Made by a program: the position numbers and the translations under genes
Notes under the pieces: model-generated
The model's database searches: none
Seen by the model: only the letters and a program-made list of their open reading frames with translations
What the model was told of the DNA's origin: nothing
Source of the DNA: Streptomyces spiramyceticus
Lineage (GTDB): Bacteria; Actinomycetota; Actinomycetes; Streptomycetales; Streptomycetaceae
Length of the DNA stretch: 64,000 nucleotides
NCBI RefSeq assembly: GCF_028807635.1
Contig: NZ_JARBAX010000001.1
Location: 5,087,551-5,151,550, forward strand
Reading direction: 5' to 3'
Shown here: in pieces, positions 35,099 to 47,498 of the stretch
Layout of the letters: each line of letters opens with the position of its first letter
Numbering within the stretch: position 1 is the stretch's first letter

Positions 35099-38000
35099 TC
35101 AGTACCGAGGCGGCAGCCACCCCGTCTGAATCATCTGCCCACTCCGCCGCCGCGTATGGAAGTGCCCACGACCGGGCGGCAGTTGCGACGGAGAGATGTT
35201 GCCGAGCAGCGCACCCTCCGTACGGTCGCCGGACAGCACCAGACCCTGCGCCCCGAGCTCGCGCAGGCGCTGCATTACCGGCTCGTACAGCGACCGGCTC
35301 GCACCGCCCGACGCCCGCGCGATGATGACGCGCAGGCCGACGTCGCGGGCGAAGGGCAGGTACTCCAGGAGTGGGGACAGCGGGTTCATGCCGGTGGCCA
35401 CCAGGTCGTAGTCGTCGACGATGACGAATGCGTCGGGGCTGTTGTACCAACTGCGGTTGCGCAGCTGCTCAGGCGTGACGTCCGGCCCCGGCATACGACG
35501 GCTGAGCGAGCCCGCCAGACCCTCCAGGGTCTCCGTCAGCGCCGGCGCCGATGCGCAGTAGCGCGACAGGTGCGACTCCGGTACGCCCTCCAGGTGCGCG
35601 CGCCGGTAGTCGCCCATGACGATCTTCGCCTGGTCGGGCGTGTAGCGCTCCGTGATCTGCTTGATGAGCAGCCGCAGTACGGCCGACTTACCCGACTCGC
35701 TCTCGCCGAACACGATGAAGTGCGGGTCCGCCTCGAAGTCGACGAAGACCGGTGCGAGCGCCGACTCGTCGATACCGAACGCGACACCGCGCTCCGGGTG
35801 CTCGAACCCCTTGGGCAGCCGGTCCGCCTCCAGGACGGTAGGCAGCAGCCGCACCGTAGGAGCAGGGCTGCCCTGCCAGTTCTCGTTGATGCCCCGGATG
35901 AGCACGCCCGTCGCGTCCGCCAGGTCCTCCGTCTCCGAAGAGCCGTCGACGCGCGGCAGCGCCGTCATGAAGTGCAGCTTGTCCGGGCTGAGGCCACGGC
36001 CGGGCACGGAGGCGGGGACGTTCTGCGCCACCTTGCGGTCGATCTCGGACTCCGTCGGGTCACCGAGTCGCAGCTCGATGCGGTTCTGCAGCATGTCCTT
36101 GAGTGCGGGCCGCACCTCGGTGTAGCGGCTCGCGGTCAGGATCACGTGCACACCGAAGCCGAGACCGCGCATCGCCATGTCGGTGATGCTGGCTTCGAGC
36201 ATCTCGTAGTCCGTCTTGAACGTCGCCCAGCCGTCGACGATGAGGAAGACGTCGCCCCAGTGCTGGTCGGGCAGCAGCCCGGCCGCCCTGCGCTGCCGGA
36301 AGGTCTGGATCGAGTCGACGTTGTTCGCGCGGAAGTACTCCTCGCGCGCGTTGAGGATGCCCTCGACCTCGCTGACCGTACGGCGTACCTTCTCGGCGTC
36401 CAGACGGTTGGCGACGCCACCGACGTGCGCCAGGTCCTCCATCGCGATGAGACCGCCACCGCCGAAGTCCAGGCAGTAGAACTGGACTTCGCTCGGCGTA
36501 TGCGTGAAGGCGAACGACGAGATGAGCGTACGCAGCAGAGTCGACTTGCCGGACTGCGGACCACCGATGAACAGACCGTGACCGGCCCCGCCCGCAAAGT
36601 CCCGGTACAGCACGTCGCGCCGCTGCTCGAACGGCTTGTCCACCAGGCCGACCGGCACATTGAGCCGGCCGAGCGCCGTGTACTCGGGCGCGGTCAGGCC
36701 GCGCTCCGGAGTGACCGCCAGCGCCGGCAGCAGCTGCTCCAGCGAGGGCGCCTCCTCCAGCGGCGGCAGCCACACCTGGTGGGCGGGCGGACCCTGGTTC
36801 TCCATCTTGCTGACGATGACGTCCAGGACGGTGTCCGCGAGAGCGTCGTCGACCCGGTTGTTGACCTCGGGCTCCTCGATCACCGGCTGCGGAGGCAGCG
36901 CCACATGCTGCGCCGTGAACAGCGCGGGCCGCAGCTGAGTCGAGCGGTGCACCCGGGACGGGCCCTCGCCGTGGTAGGCGCCCGACACGTACGCCGCCTT
37001 GAAGCGGACCATGGTGTCGGTGTCGTACCGCAGATAGCCGGAACCGGGGATGGACGGCAGGTGGTAGGCGTCCGGCACACCGATCGCCGTACGCGACTCG
37101 GCGGCGGAGAACGTACGCAGACCGATCCGGTACGACAGATACGTGTCCAGACCGCGCAGCTTGCCCTCTTCGAGGCGCTGCGAGGCGAGCAGCAGATGCA
37201 CACCGAGCGAGCGGCCGATACGGCCGATCTGGATGAACATGTCGATGAAGTCCGGCTTCGCCGTGAGGAGTTCGGAGAACTCGTCGAGCACGATCACCAG
37301 AGAAGCCAGCGGTTCGAGTGCCGCGCCGGCCGCGCGCGCCTTCTCGTAGTCGTGGATGTTGGCGTAATTGCCCGCCGTACGCAGCAGCTCCTGGCGCCGC
37401 TGCATCTCACCCATGATCGAGTCACGCATACGGTCGACGAGCGTGAGGTCGTCCGCCAGGTTGGTGATGACGGCCGCGGTGTGCGGCATGTCCACCATGC
37501 CGGCGAAGGTCGCACCGCCCTTGAAGTCCGCGAGGATGAAGTTCAGCGTCTCCGAGGAGTGCGTCACCGCGAGACCGAGCACCAGCGTACGCAGCACCTC
37601 GGACTTGCCGGAGCCGGTCGCGCCGACACACAGGCCGTGCGGGCCCATGCCCTCCTGCGAGGCCTCCTTGAGGTCCAGCATGACCGGCTCGCCGTTCTCA
37701 CCGACACCGATCGGCACGCGCAGCCGCTCGTGCAGCGTGCGCGGACGCCAGGTGCGCGAGACGTCGACGGAGCCGGCGTCGCCGATGCCCATGAGGTCCG
37801 TGAAGTCCAGGTTGGACAGGAGGGGTTCGCCCTCCTCGGCCGTACCGACACGGAAGGCGGCGAGCTGCCTCGCCAGCGACTCGGCCTGCTCCGGGCTCAG
37901 CTCGTCGGGCTTGCCGGTGTACGCCGACTCGTGGCCCACGTACAGCTTCATGCGGTTCGGCTTCAGATACGCCGTCAGACCGCCGCGCAGCTCGTCCTCC

Positions 38001-39055
38001 AGCTCCCCGGGGGCGATCTCCAGGAAGGTGACGCCCTGAAGCCCTTCCGCGCCGGCGAGTCCGGAGTCCGGCGGTACGGTCCCGCCGTCGAGCACCACGA
38101 TCAGGTGCGGCTGGTCGTAGACCGGGTTCGCGTCCCGGTTCCAGCGCGGCCGGTCGGCCAGCTGGTCCTCCAGCGCCTCCTCCAGCTCACCGAGGTCGTC
38201 GAACAGGAGCCGGGCCGAGCCGGCTCCGTCCTTGGCCTTCGGGTGCTGGGTGTGCGGCAGCCACTTGATCCAGTCCCAGTCCGTGGCGGCGGCGGGATGC
38301 GCGACCACGGCAATCATCAGGTCTTCGGGGGAGTGCAGCGTCGCGAGCTGGGCGATGGCCGCGCGGGCGTTGCCGTACACCGTGTCGGTGTCTCCGGACA
38401 GTGCCACGTGGTAGAAGGCGCGCAGCGAGACGGCGACCGGCAGGTCGGCCAGACTGCCGTGCGCGTCGAGGAAGGCCTTCATGGCCGCCGCGGTCAGCGG
38501 TTCCAGCTCCTCCTTGGGCGCGGTCTCCGGCGCGGCGAGCGGAGTGGCCAGCTGCTGGTTGCCGAGCCCCATGCGTACGGAGGCGAAGTCGGCGTCGGTC
38601 GGGCGCCGTTCCCACAGCCGCTTGCCGTCGGCGGCCACCGCCCACAGCTGGTCCGGGTCGGGGTGCTGGAACAGCTGGGTGCGCCGCTGCAGATCCGCGG
38701 TCTTGTGCACGTCCTTGCGGACCTGCTCCAGATAGCGGAAGTAGTCGCGCCGGTCCTGCGCCATCCCCGCGCCGCCGCCCTGCCGGGACTTGGCGAACTG
38801 GGCGATGGCCATGGCGAGGGTCGACGCGAGCATCAGACCGCCCACCACCCGCATGTAGGAGGGCAGGTTCGGCATGAAGAAGAAGCCGACAGAACCCAGC
38901 ATGCCGAACATCGGCAGCAGGTTCATCAGAACGCTGTCATCGCCCTCCCGCGGAATCTCGGGCGGCGTCTCCAACTTGACCTCGCCGTCCGGGACAGCAG
39001 GCAGCTGTATCCGCGGCTGCCGTTTGATGATGACGACGCTCACCGATGCACTCAT
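35099..39055 (-). CDS. eccC: type VII secretion FtsK/SpoIIIE ATPase EccC
   Basis: EccC is the motor and substrate receptor of the ESX system. This 1,318-residue protein has two N-terminal transmembrane helices (about residues 45-85) and three FtsK/SpoIIIE ATPase domains on one chain. Their Walker A lysines are K484 (GATGSGKSE), K837 (GGPQSGKST) and K1123 (GESESGKSA); Walker B-type segments are LASLVIVLDEFSELL, DVFLIVDGWATF and DAFVIVDDYDLV. In this family the first domain is the active motor, and later domains bind WXG100 substrates. ATG 39055 touches its GAAGG element; a GTG four codons later is an alternative start. It is divergent from eccD. Confidence 0.95.
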   Translation of the reverse strand: MSASVSVVIIKRQPRIQLPAVPDGEVKLETPPEIPREGDDSVLMNLLPMFGMLGSVGFFFMPNLPSYMRVVGGLMLASTLAMAIAQFAKSRQGGGAGMAQDRRDYFRYLEQVRKDVHKTADLQRRTQLFQHPDPDQLWAVAADGKRLWERRPTDADFASVRMGLGNQQLATPLAAPETAPKEELEPLTAAAMKAFLDAHGSLADLPVAVSLRAFYHVALSGDTDTVYGNARAAIAQLATLHSPEDLMIAVVAHPAAATDWDWIKWLPHTQHPKAKDGAGSARLLFDDLGELEEALEDQLADRPRWNRDANPVYDQPHLIVVLDGGTVPPDSGLAGAEGLQGVTFLEIAPGELEDELRGGLTAYLKPNRMKLYVGHESAYTGKPDELSPEQAESLARQLAAFRVGTAEEGEPLLSNLDFTDLMGIGDAGSVDVSRTWRPRTLHERLRVPIGVGENGEPVMLDLKEASQEGMGPHGLCVGATGSGKSEVLRTLVLGLAVTHSSETLNFILADFKGGATFAGMVDMPHTAAVITNLADDLTLVDRMRDSIMGEMQRRQELLRTAGNYANIHDYEKARAAGAALEPLASLVIVLDEFSELLTAKPDFIDMFIQIGRIGRSLGVHLLLASQRLEEGKLRGLDTYLSYRIGLRTFSAAESRTAIGVPDAYHLPSIPGSGYLRYDTDTMVRFKAAYVSGAYHGEGPSRVHRSTQLRPALFTAQHVALPPQPVIEEPEVNNRVDDALADTVLDVIVSKMENQGPPAHQVWLPPLEEAPSLEQLLPALAVTPERGLTAPEYTALGRLNVPVGLVDKPFEQRRDVLYRDFAGGAGHGLFIGGPQSGKSTLLRTLISSFAFTHTPSEVQFYCLDFGGGGLIAMEDLAHVGGVANRLDAEKVRRTVSEVEGILNAREEYFRANNVDSIQTFRQRRAAGLLPDQHWGDVFLIVDGWATFKTDYEMLEASITDMAMRGLGFGVHVILTASRYTEVRPALKDMLQNRIELRLGDPTESEIDRKVAQNVPASVPGRGLSPDKLHFMTALPRVDGSSETEDLADATGVLIRGINENWQGSPAPTVRLLPTVLEADRLPKGFEHPERGVAFGIDESALAPVFVDFEADPHFIVFGESESGKSAVLRLLIKQITERYTPDQAKIVMGDYRRAHLEGVPESHLSRYCASAPALTETLEGLAGSLSRRMPGPDVTPEQLRNRSWYNSPDAFVIVDDYDLVATGMNPLSPLLEYLPFARDVGLRVIIARASGGASRSLYEPVMQRLRELGAQGLVLSGDRTEGALLGNISPSQLPPGRGHFHTRRRSGQMIQTGWLPPRY

Positions 39056-39310
39056 CCTTCGCGATTGCTGTGTCTTCCCGGGTGCAACCCCCGGACCCCC
39101 GGCCCGAAGAGCAGGCACGCGTAGGCGTTGATCCTACTGTTACGCCCATGCGCGAAGGGAGTCAGGAGGAAGGCCGGAGCGTGGAGATGCGGGGGAGGGC
39201 GAGGAGGAATGAGGGAGGCGGGGCCTTTGCCCCCTTGAGCAACCGATATGGTGGCGCTCCGCGTCGTACGAGCGGCGTAAGGAAGCTTGTCTAGCAGGGG
39301 GAACTACCAG

Positions 39311-40768
39311 GTGAGCACGGGCACATCGACGGGTTTCTGCCGAGTCACCGTCGCAGCACCGGACAGCCGAATCGATGTGGCGCTGCCGGAGGACCTGCCG
39401 ATCCAGGACATCTACCCGGAGATCATCAGGCTCTCGGGGATGGCCCAGTCCGACAACAGCCTTGCCGGCTACCACCTCGTACGCCGCGACGGCCATGTGC
39501 TCGACGCCAGCCGTTCGTTGCTGGAGCACCGGGTCCGGGACGGCGAGGTGCTGTTGCTGCGGACGTTCGCCGATTCGCTGCCGCCGGCCGTACATGACGA
39601 CGTGGTCGACGCGGTCGCCACCGCCGTCAAGCAGGACCTCCGCAGCTGGAACGACAACCTGATGCGGGTGGCCGGCCTTGTCGCCGGCGTGCTGCTGCTG
39701 ACGATGCTCGGCTTCGTGTTCTGGTTCGCCGATCCGCTCCGGCACGACATGCACGGCCTCCAGGGCATAGTCGCCGGTGTGGTCGCACTGGCCCTGACGG
39801 CACTCGCAGGCGTACGTGCCCGGGTGTACGAGGACCGGGGATCGGCCGTCGCACTGGGCATCGCCGCACTGCCGCACGCACTTATCGCCGGCTCCGGCGT
39901 CATTCCGCAGGACGCGGGCGAAGGCCCCGGCAGGCTCCAGTTCCTCGTCGGCTGCGTTGCCGTACTGCTCTTCTCCGTCGTACTGATCATGCTGCTGCCG
40001 CAGGGAGACGCCCCGTTCGTCGCCGCGGCGCTGGCCGCCACGATCGGCACGCTCGCCGCGTTCTGCGGAGTACTCACCGAGGCGCAGCCCCGCGAGATCG
40101 CGGCCGGCACCTCGGTCGTCGCCCTGGCTGTCGTCGGCTTCCTGCCGGGCTGGTCGGCCCGCTTCGCCAAGCTGCCGATCGGTTTCCGTAATCCGGAGGA
40201 CCTCGCCAGGGCCCGTCGCGAGGGCCAGGAGGGCAGCCTCGAAGCCGTCGACGTCCAGCGCATCGTCGCCCAGACCAGCCGTGGCCACGAGCTGCTCCTC
40301 GGCCTGGTCGGCGGCTGCGCCGTCGTCATCGTCGGCGCCGGCGGCGCCGTACTCGGCTTCAGCGACAGCGGCTGGGCCCAGCTCATGGCCCTGGTCACCG
40401 CACTCGCCGCGCTCCTTCGGGCACGCCTGTTCCGCTACACCGCCCAGGTCGCCTGCCTGCTGGTGGCCGGCGTCCTCACGACCGGCCTGCTGGTGCTCGG
40501 CCTCGCGATCTCGCCCCCGCTGGAGATCATCAAGGACCTGGCCCTGGGCAACTCCGCGGGCATCGACGTACGGACCCTGTGGCTCGGCGCCTCGGTCGCC
40601 GTCGGCGCCCTGCTCCTGATCGCGATCGCCCTGATCGTTCCGCAGAAGGGCCTCTCGCCCTTCTGGGGCCGCATGCTGGACCTCGCGGATTCGCTGGTGC
40701 TGCTCTCCTTGATCCCGATCTGCCTGGCCGTCCTCGACGTGTACGCCAAGGTCCGCGGCGGCGTCTGA
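39311..40768 (+). CDS. eccD: type VII secretion membrane protein EccD
   Basis: This is a 485-residue EccD. The first ~90 residues form the YukD/ubiquitin-like domain (CRVTVAAPDSRIDVALPEDL, VRDGEVLLLRTF). A short cytoplasmic linker and about eleven transmembrane helices follow, as in the mycobacterial EccD pore-lining subunit. GTG 39311 is chosen because GGGGGA precedes it; an upstream GTG at 39287 is less well placed. The 255-base gap to divergent eccC must carry both promoters. eccC and eccD are about 20 kb from the other core genes. Confidence 0.94.
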   Translation: MSTGTSTGFCRVTVAAPDSRIDVALPEDLPIQDIYPEIIRLSGMAQSDNSLAGYHLVRRDGHVLDASRSLLEHRVRDGEVLLLRTFADSLPPAVHDDVVDAVATAVKQDLRSWNDNLMRVAGLVAGVLLLTMLGFVFWFADPLRHDMHGLQGIVAGVVALALTALAGVRARVYEDRGSAVALGIAALPHALIAGSGVIPQDAGEGPGRLQFLVGCVAVLLFSVVLIMLLPQGDAPFVAAALAATIGTLAAFCGVLTEAQPREIAAGTSVVALAVVGFLPGWSARFAKLPIGFRNPEDLARARREGQEGSLEAVDVQRIVAQTSRGHELLLGLVGGCAVVIVGAGGAVLGFSDSGWAQLMALVTALAALLRARLFRYTAQVACLLVAGVLTTGLLVLGLAISPPLEIIKDLALGNSAGIDVRTLWLGASVAVGALLLIAIALIVPQKGLSPFWGRMLDLADSLVLLSLIPICLAVLDVYAKVRGGV

Positions 40769-40777
40769 CCCCCACGG

Positions 40778-40826
40778 GCGGCCGTCAGGGGCACTCGCAT
40801 CTGCTGGTAAGCTGCATGACGGCCGC
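40778..40826 (+). promoter_or_regulatory. inverted repeat with -10-like element upstream of rpsO
   Basis: A 10-bp inverted repeat (GCGGCCGTCA and its complement) spans 29 bases that include GGTAAGCT, a plausible -10 for the rpsO promoter. It begins ten bases after the eccD stop, so it may also act as a weak eccD terminator. The role is inferred. Confidence 0.35.
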
Positions 40827-40954
40827 TTGTGTATGCGCCCCCGGAACATCCGGAGGCTGCGCCCAGCGGATCCCCGCCTCCCGAGTAACGGAAGCTCCCC
40901 AGAGAATTCGACCTGGGGCACTCGATGGCAATACGAAGACCAAGAGGAGTACGC

Positions 40955-41245
40955 GTGCCGCTCGACGCCGCTACGAAGAAGCAGATCATGACCGAGTTCG
41001 CTCAGAAGGAAGGCGACACCGGCTCCCCCGAGGTCCAGGTCGCCATGCTTTCGCGCCGGATCTCGGACCTCACCGAGCACCTCAAGACGCACAAGCACGA
41101 CCACCACTCCCGCCGTGGTCTGCTGATCCTGGTCGGCCAGCGTCGCCGCCTGCTTCAGTACCTGGCCAAGAAGGACATCCAGCGCTTCCGTGCCCTGGTC
41201 GACCGCCTCGGCATCCGCCGTGGCGCGGCCGGCGGCGCCAAGTAA
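40955..41245 (+). CDS. rpsO: 30S ribosomal protein S15
   Basis: This 96-residue protein is ribosomal protein S15, which binds the central domain of 16S rRNA. Typical segments are [40 protein letters not shown], and [18 protein letters not shown]. The GTG at 40955 follows GAGGAG; upstream in-frame codons from 40925 are not part of the family. It is followed by a terminator-like hairpin and pnp, the classic rpsO-pnp order. Confidence 0.97.
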   Translation: MPLDAATKKQIMTEFAQKEGDTGSPEVQVAMLSRRISDLTEHLKTHKHDHHSRRGLLILVGQRRRLLQYLAKKDIQRFRALVDRLGIRRGAAGGAK

Positions 41246-41258
41246 GACGGACGTCGTG

Positions 41259-41296
41259 AAGGGAGCGGTTCCCCACTTCTAGGGGACCGCTCCCTT
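41259..41296 (+). terminator. rpsO-pnp intergenic hairpin
   Basis: A 15-bp stem with a one-base bulge (AAGGGAGCGG..CCCC with GGGGACCGCTCCCTT) closes a short loop. In Streptomyces the rpsO-pnp hairpin both weakens read-through and is an RNase III processing site; the sequence shows the hairpin, and the processing is from the literature on the family. Confidence 0.75.
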
Positions 41297-41524
41297 TGCT
41301 GTACGTGCGAGTCGTACCGGACGCTAAGTAGTCTGGTCGTACACGAACACAGAATGAGCGAGAAGCGGCTTCCCCGCCGCCGGTCCTCGGTAGTGGCCCC
41401 CGGAGCACATACTCCCCCGGGAGCTTCGATCGAAGACCGGCCCGCAGCTGAAGCGCTTCTCCGCCACCGTCCCCCGCCACACGGGCTCGGGGACGAAAGA
41501 CGAAACGTAACGGAGATAACGCTA

Positions 41525-43743
41525 GTGGAGAACGAGACCCACTACGCCGAGGCCGTCATTGACAACGGCACCTTCGGCACCCGCACCATCCGCTTCGAGA
41601 CGGGCCGCCTGGCCAAGCAGGCCGCCGGCTCCGCCGTGGCGTACCTGGACGACGACACCATGGTGATGTCGGCCACCACCGCTTCCAAGAAGCCCAAGGA
41701 CCAGCTCGACTTCTTCCCCCTGACGGTGGACGTCGAGGAGCGGATGTACTCGGCCGGAAAGATTCCCGGCTCCTTCTTCCGTCGCGAGGGCCGGCCCTCC
41801 GAGGACGCCGTCCTCACCTGCCGCCTGATCGACCGCCCGCTGCGCCCCTCCTTCAAGAAGGGCCTGCGCAACGAGATCCAGATCGTCGAGACGATCATGG
41901 CGCTCAACCCCGACCACCTGTACGACGTGGTCGCGATCAACGCCGCCTCCTGCTCCACGATCCTGGCCGGTCTGCCCTTCTCCGGCCCGATCGGCGCCAC
42001 CCGTGTCGCCCTGATCAAGGGCCAGTGGGTCGCGTTCCCGACGCACACCGAGCTCGAGGACGCCGTCTTCGACATGGTGGTCGCGGGCCGCGTCCTGGAG
42101 GACGGCGACGTCGCGATCATGATGGTCGAGGCCGAGGCCACCGAGAAGACGGTCCAGCTCGTCAAGGACGGCGCCGAGGCCCCGACCGAGGAGATCGTCG
42201 CCGCCGGTCTCGAGGCCGCGAAGCCGTTCATCAAGGTCCTCTGCAAGGCCCAGTCGGACCTCGCAGGCAAGGCTGCCAAGCCCACCGGTGAGTTCCCGGT
42301 CTTCCTCGAGTACGAGGACGACGTGCTGGAGGCGCTGACCGCCGCCGTCAAGTCCGAGCTCGCGCAGGCGCTCACCATCGCCGGCAAGCAGGACCGTGAG
42401 AACGAGCTCGACCGCATCAAGGAGATCGCAGCCGAGAAGCTGCTCCCGGCCTTCGAGGGCCGCGAGAAGGAGATCTCCGGTGCCTACCGCGCGCTGACCA
42501 AGTCCCTGGTCCGCGAGCGCGTCATCAAGGACAAGGTCCGCATCGACGGCCGTGGCGTCACGGACATCCGTACGCTCGCCGCCGAGGTCGAGGCCATCCC
42601 GCGCGTGCACGGCTCGGCGCTGTTCGAGCGTGGCGAGACCCAGATCCTGGGCGTCACCACCCTCAACATGCTCCGCATGGAGCAGCAGCTGGACACCCTC
42701 TCCCCGGTGACCCGCAAGCGCTACATGCACAACTACAACTTCCCGCCGTACTCCGTCGGTGAGACCGGCCGCGTGGGCTCGCCCAAGCGCCGCGAGATCG
42801 GCCACGGTGCGCTCGCCGAGCGCGCCATCGTGCCGGTGCTGCCGACGCGCGAGGAGTTCCCGTACGCGATCCGTCAGGTCTCCGAGGCGCTGGGCTCCAA
42901 CGGCTCGACGTCCATGGGCTCCGTCTGCGCCTCCACCATGTCGCTGCTGAACGCCGGTGTGCCGCTCAAGGCCCCCGTCGCCGGCATCGCCATGGGCCTG
43001 ATCTCGCAGGAGATCGACGGCAAGACGCACTACGTCGCCCTCACCGACATCCTCGGTGCGGAGGACGCGTTCGGTGACATGGACTTCAAGGTCGCCGGTA
43101 CGAAGGAATTCGTCACCGCCCTCCAGCTCGACACCAAGCTGGACGGCATCCCGGCCTCCGTCCTGGCCGCGGCCCTCAAGCAGGCCCGCGACGCCCGCCT
43201 CCACATCCTCGACGTGATGATGGAAGCGATCGACACGCCGGACGAGATGTCCCCGAACGCCCCGCGGATCATCACCGTCAAGATCCCCGTGGACAAGATC
43301 GGTGAGGTCATCGGCCCCAAGGGCAAGATGATCAACCAGATCCAGGAGGACACCGGCGCCGACATCACGATCGAGGACGACGGCACCATCTACATCGGTG
43401 CCCAGGTCGGCTCGCAGGCCGAGGCGGCCCGCGCGACGATCAACGCGATCGCGAACCCGACCATGCCGGAGGTCGGCGAGCGTTACCTGGGTACGGTCGT
43501 CAAGACCACCACCTTCGGTGCCTTCGTCTCCCTGATGCCCGGCAAGGACGGTCTGCTGCACATCTCGCAGATCCGTAAGCTCGCCGGCGGCAAGCGCGTG
43601 GAGAACGTCGAGGACGTGCTCGGTGTGGGCCAGAAGGTCCAGGTCGAGATCGCCGAGATCGACTCCCGCGGCAAGCTCTCCCTCGTCCCCGTGATCGAGG
43701 GCGAAGAGGGCTCCGAGGCCGACCAGAAGGCCGACGCCGACCA

Positions 43744-43747
<4 letters not shown>
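41525..43747 (+). CDS. pnp: polynucleotide phosphorylase (guanosine pentaphosphate synthetase I)
   Basis: PNPase degrades RNA 3'-5' phosphorolytically and can add 3' tails; the Streptomyces enzyme was first described as guanosine pentaphosphate synthetase I. The 740-residue protein has the expected two RNase PH domains (first at ~residues 10-240, second at ~330-560; [17 protein letters not shown] core present as [16 protein letters not shown]). A KH domain ([20 protein letters not shown]) and an S1 domain ([20 protein letters not shown]) follow. GTG 41525, behind GGAGATAA, matches the family N-terminus. The stop overlaps the next gene by four bases (GTGA). Confidence 0.96.
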
Positions 43748-45899
<2,152 letters not shown>

Positions 45900-45913
45900 C
45901 GGCACGAACAGCC

Positions 45914-46354
45914 ATGCGCGCAAAGATCACGTACTTCATCCTGGCCGCCGTCCTGGTCGTCTACCTCGTCCTGGCCGGCAGCCGCGGGTACTTCCTCATC
46001 CGGGAAGGCACCGCCCTCACCGTCACCTTCGGCATTGCGGTGCTGGTCCTGCCGGCCATCGGCATCTGGTTCCTCTGGCACACCACGCAGTTCGCCCGCA
46101 AGGCGGACCTGTTGTCGGCGAAGCTGGAAGCCGAAGGCGGCCTGCCCGTCGACGAGTTGGTACGTACGCCCGGTGGACGCATCGACCGCGACTCCGCCGA
46201 CGCGGTCTTCGCCAGGCGCCGCGCGGAGACCGAGGACACCCCGGACGACTGGCGTTCCTGGTTCCGGCTCGCCATCGCCTACTACGACGCACGGGACACC
46301 CCGCGCGCCCGCAAGGCGATGCAGCACGCGATCGCGCTTCACGACGGCAAGTGA
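45914..46354 (+). CDS. small membrane protein with a C-terminal helical (TPR-like) region
   Basis: This 146-residue protein has two transmembrane helices (about residues 6-22 and 35-55), then a soluble helical part ending SWFRLAIAYYDARDTPRARK, which looks like one TPR unit. The role is unknown. The ATG at 45914 is only 14 bases after dapB, so they are probably cotranscribed. Its stop lies inside the left arm of a long perfect palindrome. Confidence 0.8.
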   Translation: MRAKITYFILAAVLVVYLVLAGSRGYFLIREGTALTVTFGIAVLVLPAIGIWFLWHTTQFARKADLLSAKLEAEGGLPVDELVRTPGGRIDRDSADAVFARRRAETEDTPDDWRSWFRLAIAYYDARDTPRARKAMQHAIALHDGK

Positions 46355-46408
46355 GGACATGTGAGAGGGGGGCGTCCGGCCGGACGCCCCCCTCTCACAT
46401 GTCCTCAC
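46351..46408. terminator. 58-bp perfect palindrome acting as bidirectional terminator
   Basis: Positions 46351-46379 read as the exact complement of 46380-46408, centred on GGCC. The left arm includes the stop codon of the upstream gene. The right arm lies 22 bases beyond the stop of the convergent gene at 46430. Confidence 0.8.
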
Positions 46409-46429
46409 GCACGGATCACGCGCGCTGGA

Positions 46430-46987
46430 TCATGCGCGTCGGTACTCGTCCCCCCAGGCCTCGACCGTGTCGGCAGCCCGGTCGAAGGCTTCCACCCGGG
46501 ACAGGAAATCCGCGTTGTGATCGGTGAGCAGCGTCAGCTGCTCACCGCCCTGCCGCGCCAGTACGAGCGCCTGCCCCTGTACGGTGCGCGGCAGCCCGAG
46601 CCACCGCACCGGCTGCTGGACCGTCCGCACCGTCGTGGCACGGTCCCACGCCACCGTGGTCGTCGCGAAGAACCCCACGCGCCGCAGCCCGTGCTTGCTG
46701 ACCCAGGCGCCCACGCGCAGCATCCGCAGGGCGGCGGTGATCAACAGGACGGCGATGCCGAGACAGAGGCCGGCCCCCGGCAGCGCACCGGCGAAGGCGA
46801 TGACCATCGTCGCCAGCAGGATGAACGACGCCAGCAGCAGAAGCAGGGCCGAGGCCCCGACGCGCCACGGACCGGGACGGTAGGGCCGCCGCCATTGATC
46901 GTGGTCGTCGAAGGGCAGCGCGACATCGTCGGAGGTCTCACCGGACGCTTCAAAAGCACGGTCGGCCGTCAGGAAGGGCAGGGGCAC
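46430..46987 (-). CDS. membrane protein with a PH-like domain, function unknown
   Basis: This 185-residue protein has two adjacent hydrophobic helices (about residues 45-90) and a soluble C-terminal part (LRRVGFFATTTVAWDRATTV, QALVLARQGGEQLTLLTDHN). The beta-rich pattern resembles small membrane-linked PH-like domains, but I cannot assign a function. ATG 46987. It is convergent with the dapB operon; the 58-bp palindrome separates the two. Confidence 0.75.
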   Translation of the reverse strand: MPLPFLTADRAFEASGETSDDVALPFDDHDQWRRPYRPGPWRVGASALLLLLASFILLATMVIAFAGALPGAGLCLGIAVLLITAALRMLRVGAWVSKHGLRRVGFFATTTVAWDRATTVRTVQQPVRWLGLPRTVQGQALVLARQGGEQLTLLTDHNADFLSRVEAFDRAADTVEAWGDEYRRA

Positions 46988-47115
46988 GACTGATCCTCAC
47001 TCACCAGCACGCTCGATTGGGCTGTGCCCGGTGAGGCTACCGAGGAGGCCTCCGGCGGGCCACCTCAGGGGTCCATGGGGGTGCCCCCACGCCCGTTCAG
47101 GGCAGTGGGGGAGAG

Positions 47116-47307
47116 TCATGCTCCAAGGGCGGGAAGCCCGAAGAGCAAGGATCCGGCCAGTCCGGCGACAATGGTGAGGCCCATCAGCGTACGGCCGACG
47201 AGCTCGGACGCACTGGGGCGTTCGCGAGGCGGCGGGGTGACATTACTGCGGAATCGGTCGGCCTCGGCAACGAATGCGAAGGGGACGGACTCTCGCCGGC
47301 GCAGCAT
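47116..47307 (-). CDS. small single-span membrane protein
   Basis: This 63-residue protein has a basic N-terminal half and one C-terminal transmembrane helix (LMGLTIVAGLAGSLLFGLPA). ATG 47307 follows AAGGAG by nine bases, which decides the start against a longer in-frame reading. The function is unknown. It is divergent from thyX. Confidence 0.75.
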   Translation of the reverse strand: MLRRRESVPFAFVAEADRFRSNVTPPPRERPSASELVGRTLMGLTIVAGLAGSLLFGLPALGA

Positions 47308-47498
47308 AGGGCAGCACTCCTTGTGATTTTTGTGGGGCTCAGGGCTTCTACAGAGACAGACGTTCAAAACCGTCCGTCGGTGCCCGATTTCCCGGAATTG
47401 ACCAAAGCATGTCTGCCGCACTCCGTCCGGCCCTCGCTGTCAGTCCTCCGTCGTAGAGTGTGGGGCGCCCGAGCGATGTACATGGAAGGACCCCGCCG

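Noticed and set aside
35156..39124. A 1,322-codon open frame antisense to eccC
   Set aside because: Composition is Arg/Leu/Val/Gln shadow type with no motifs; eccC on the other strand is unmistakable.
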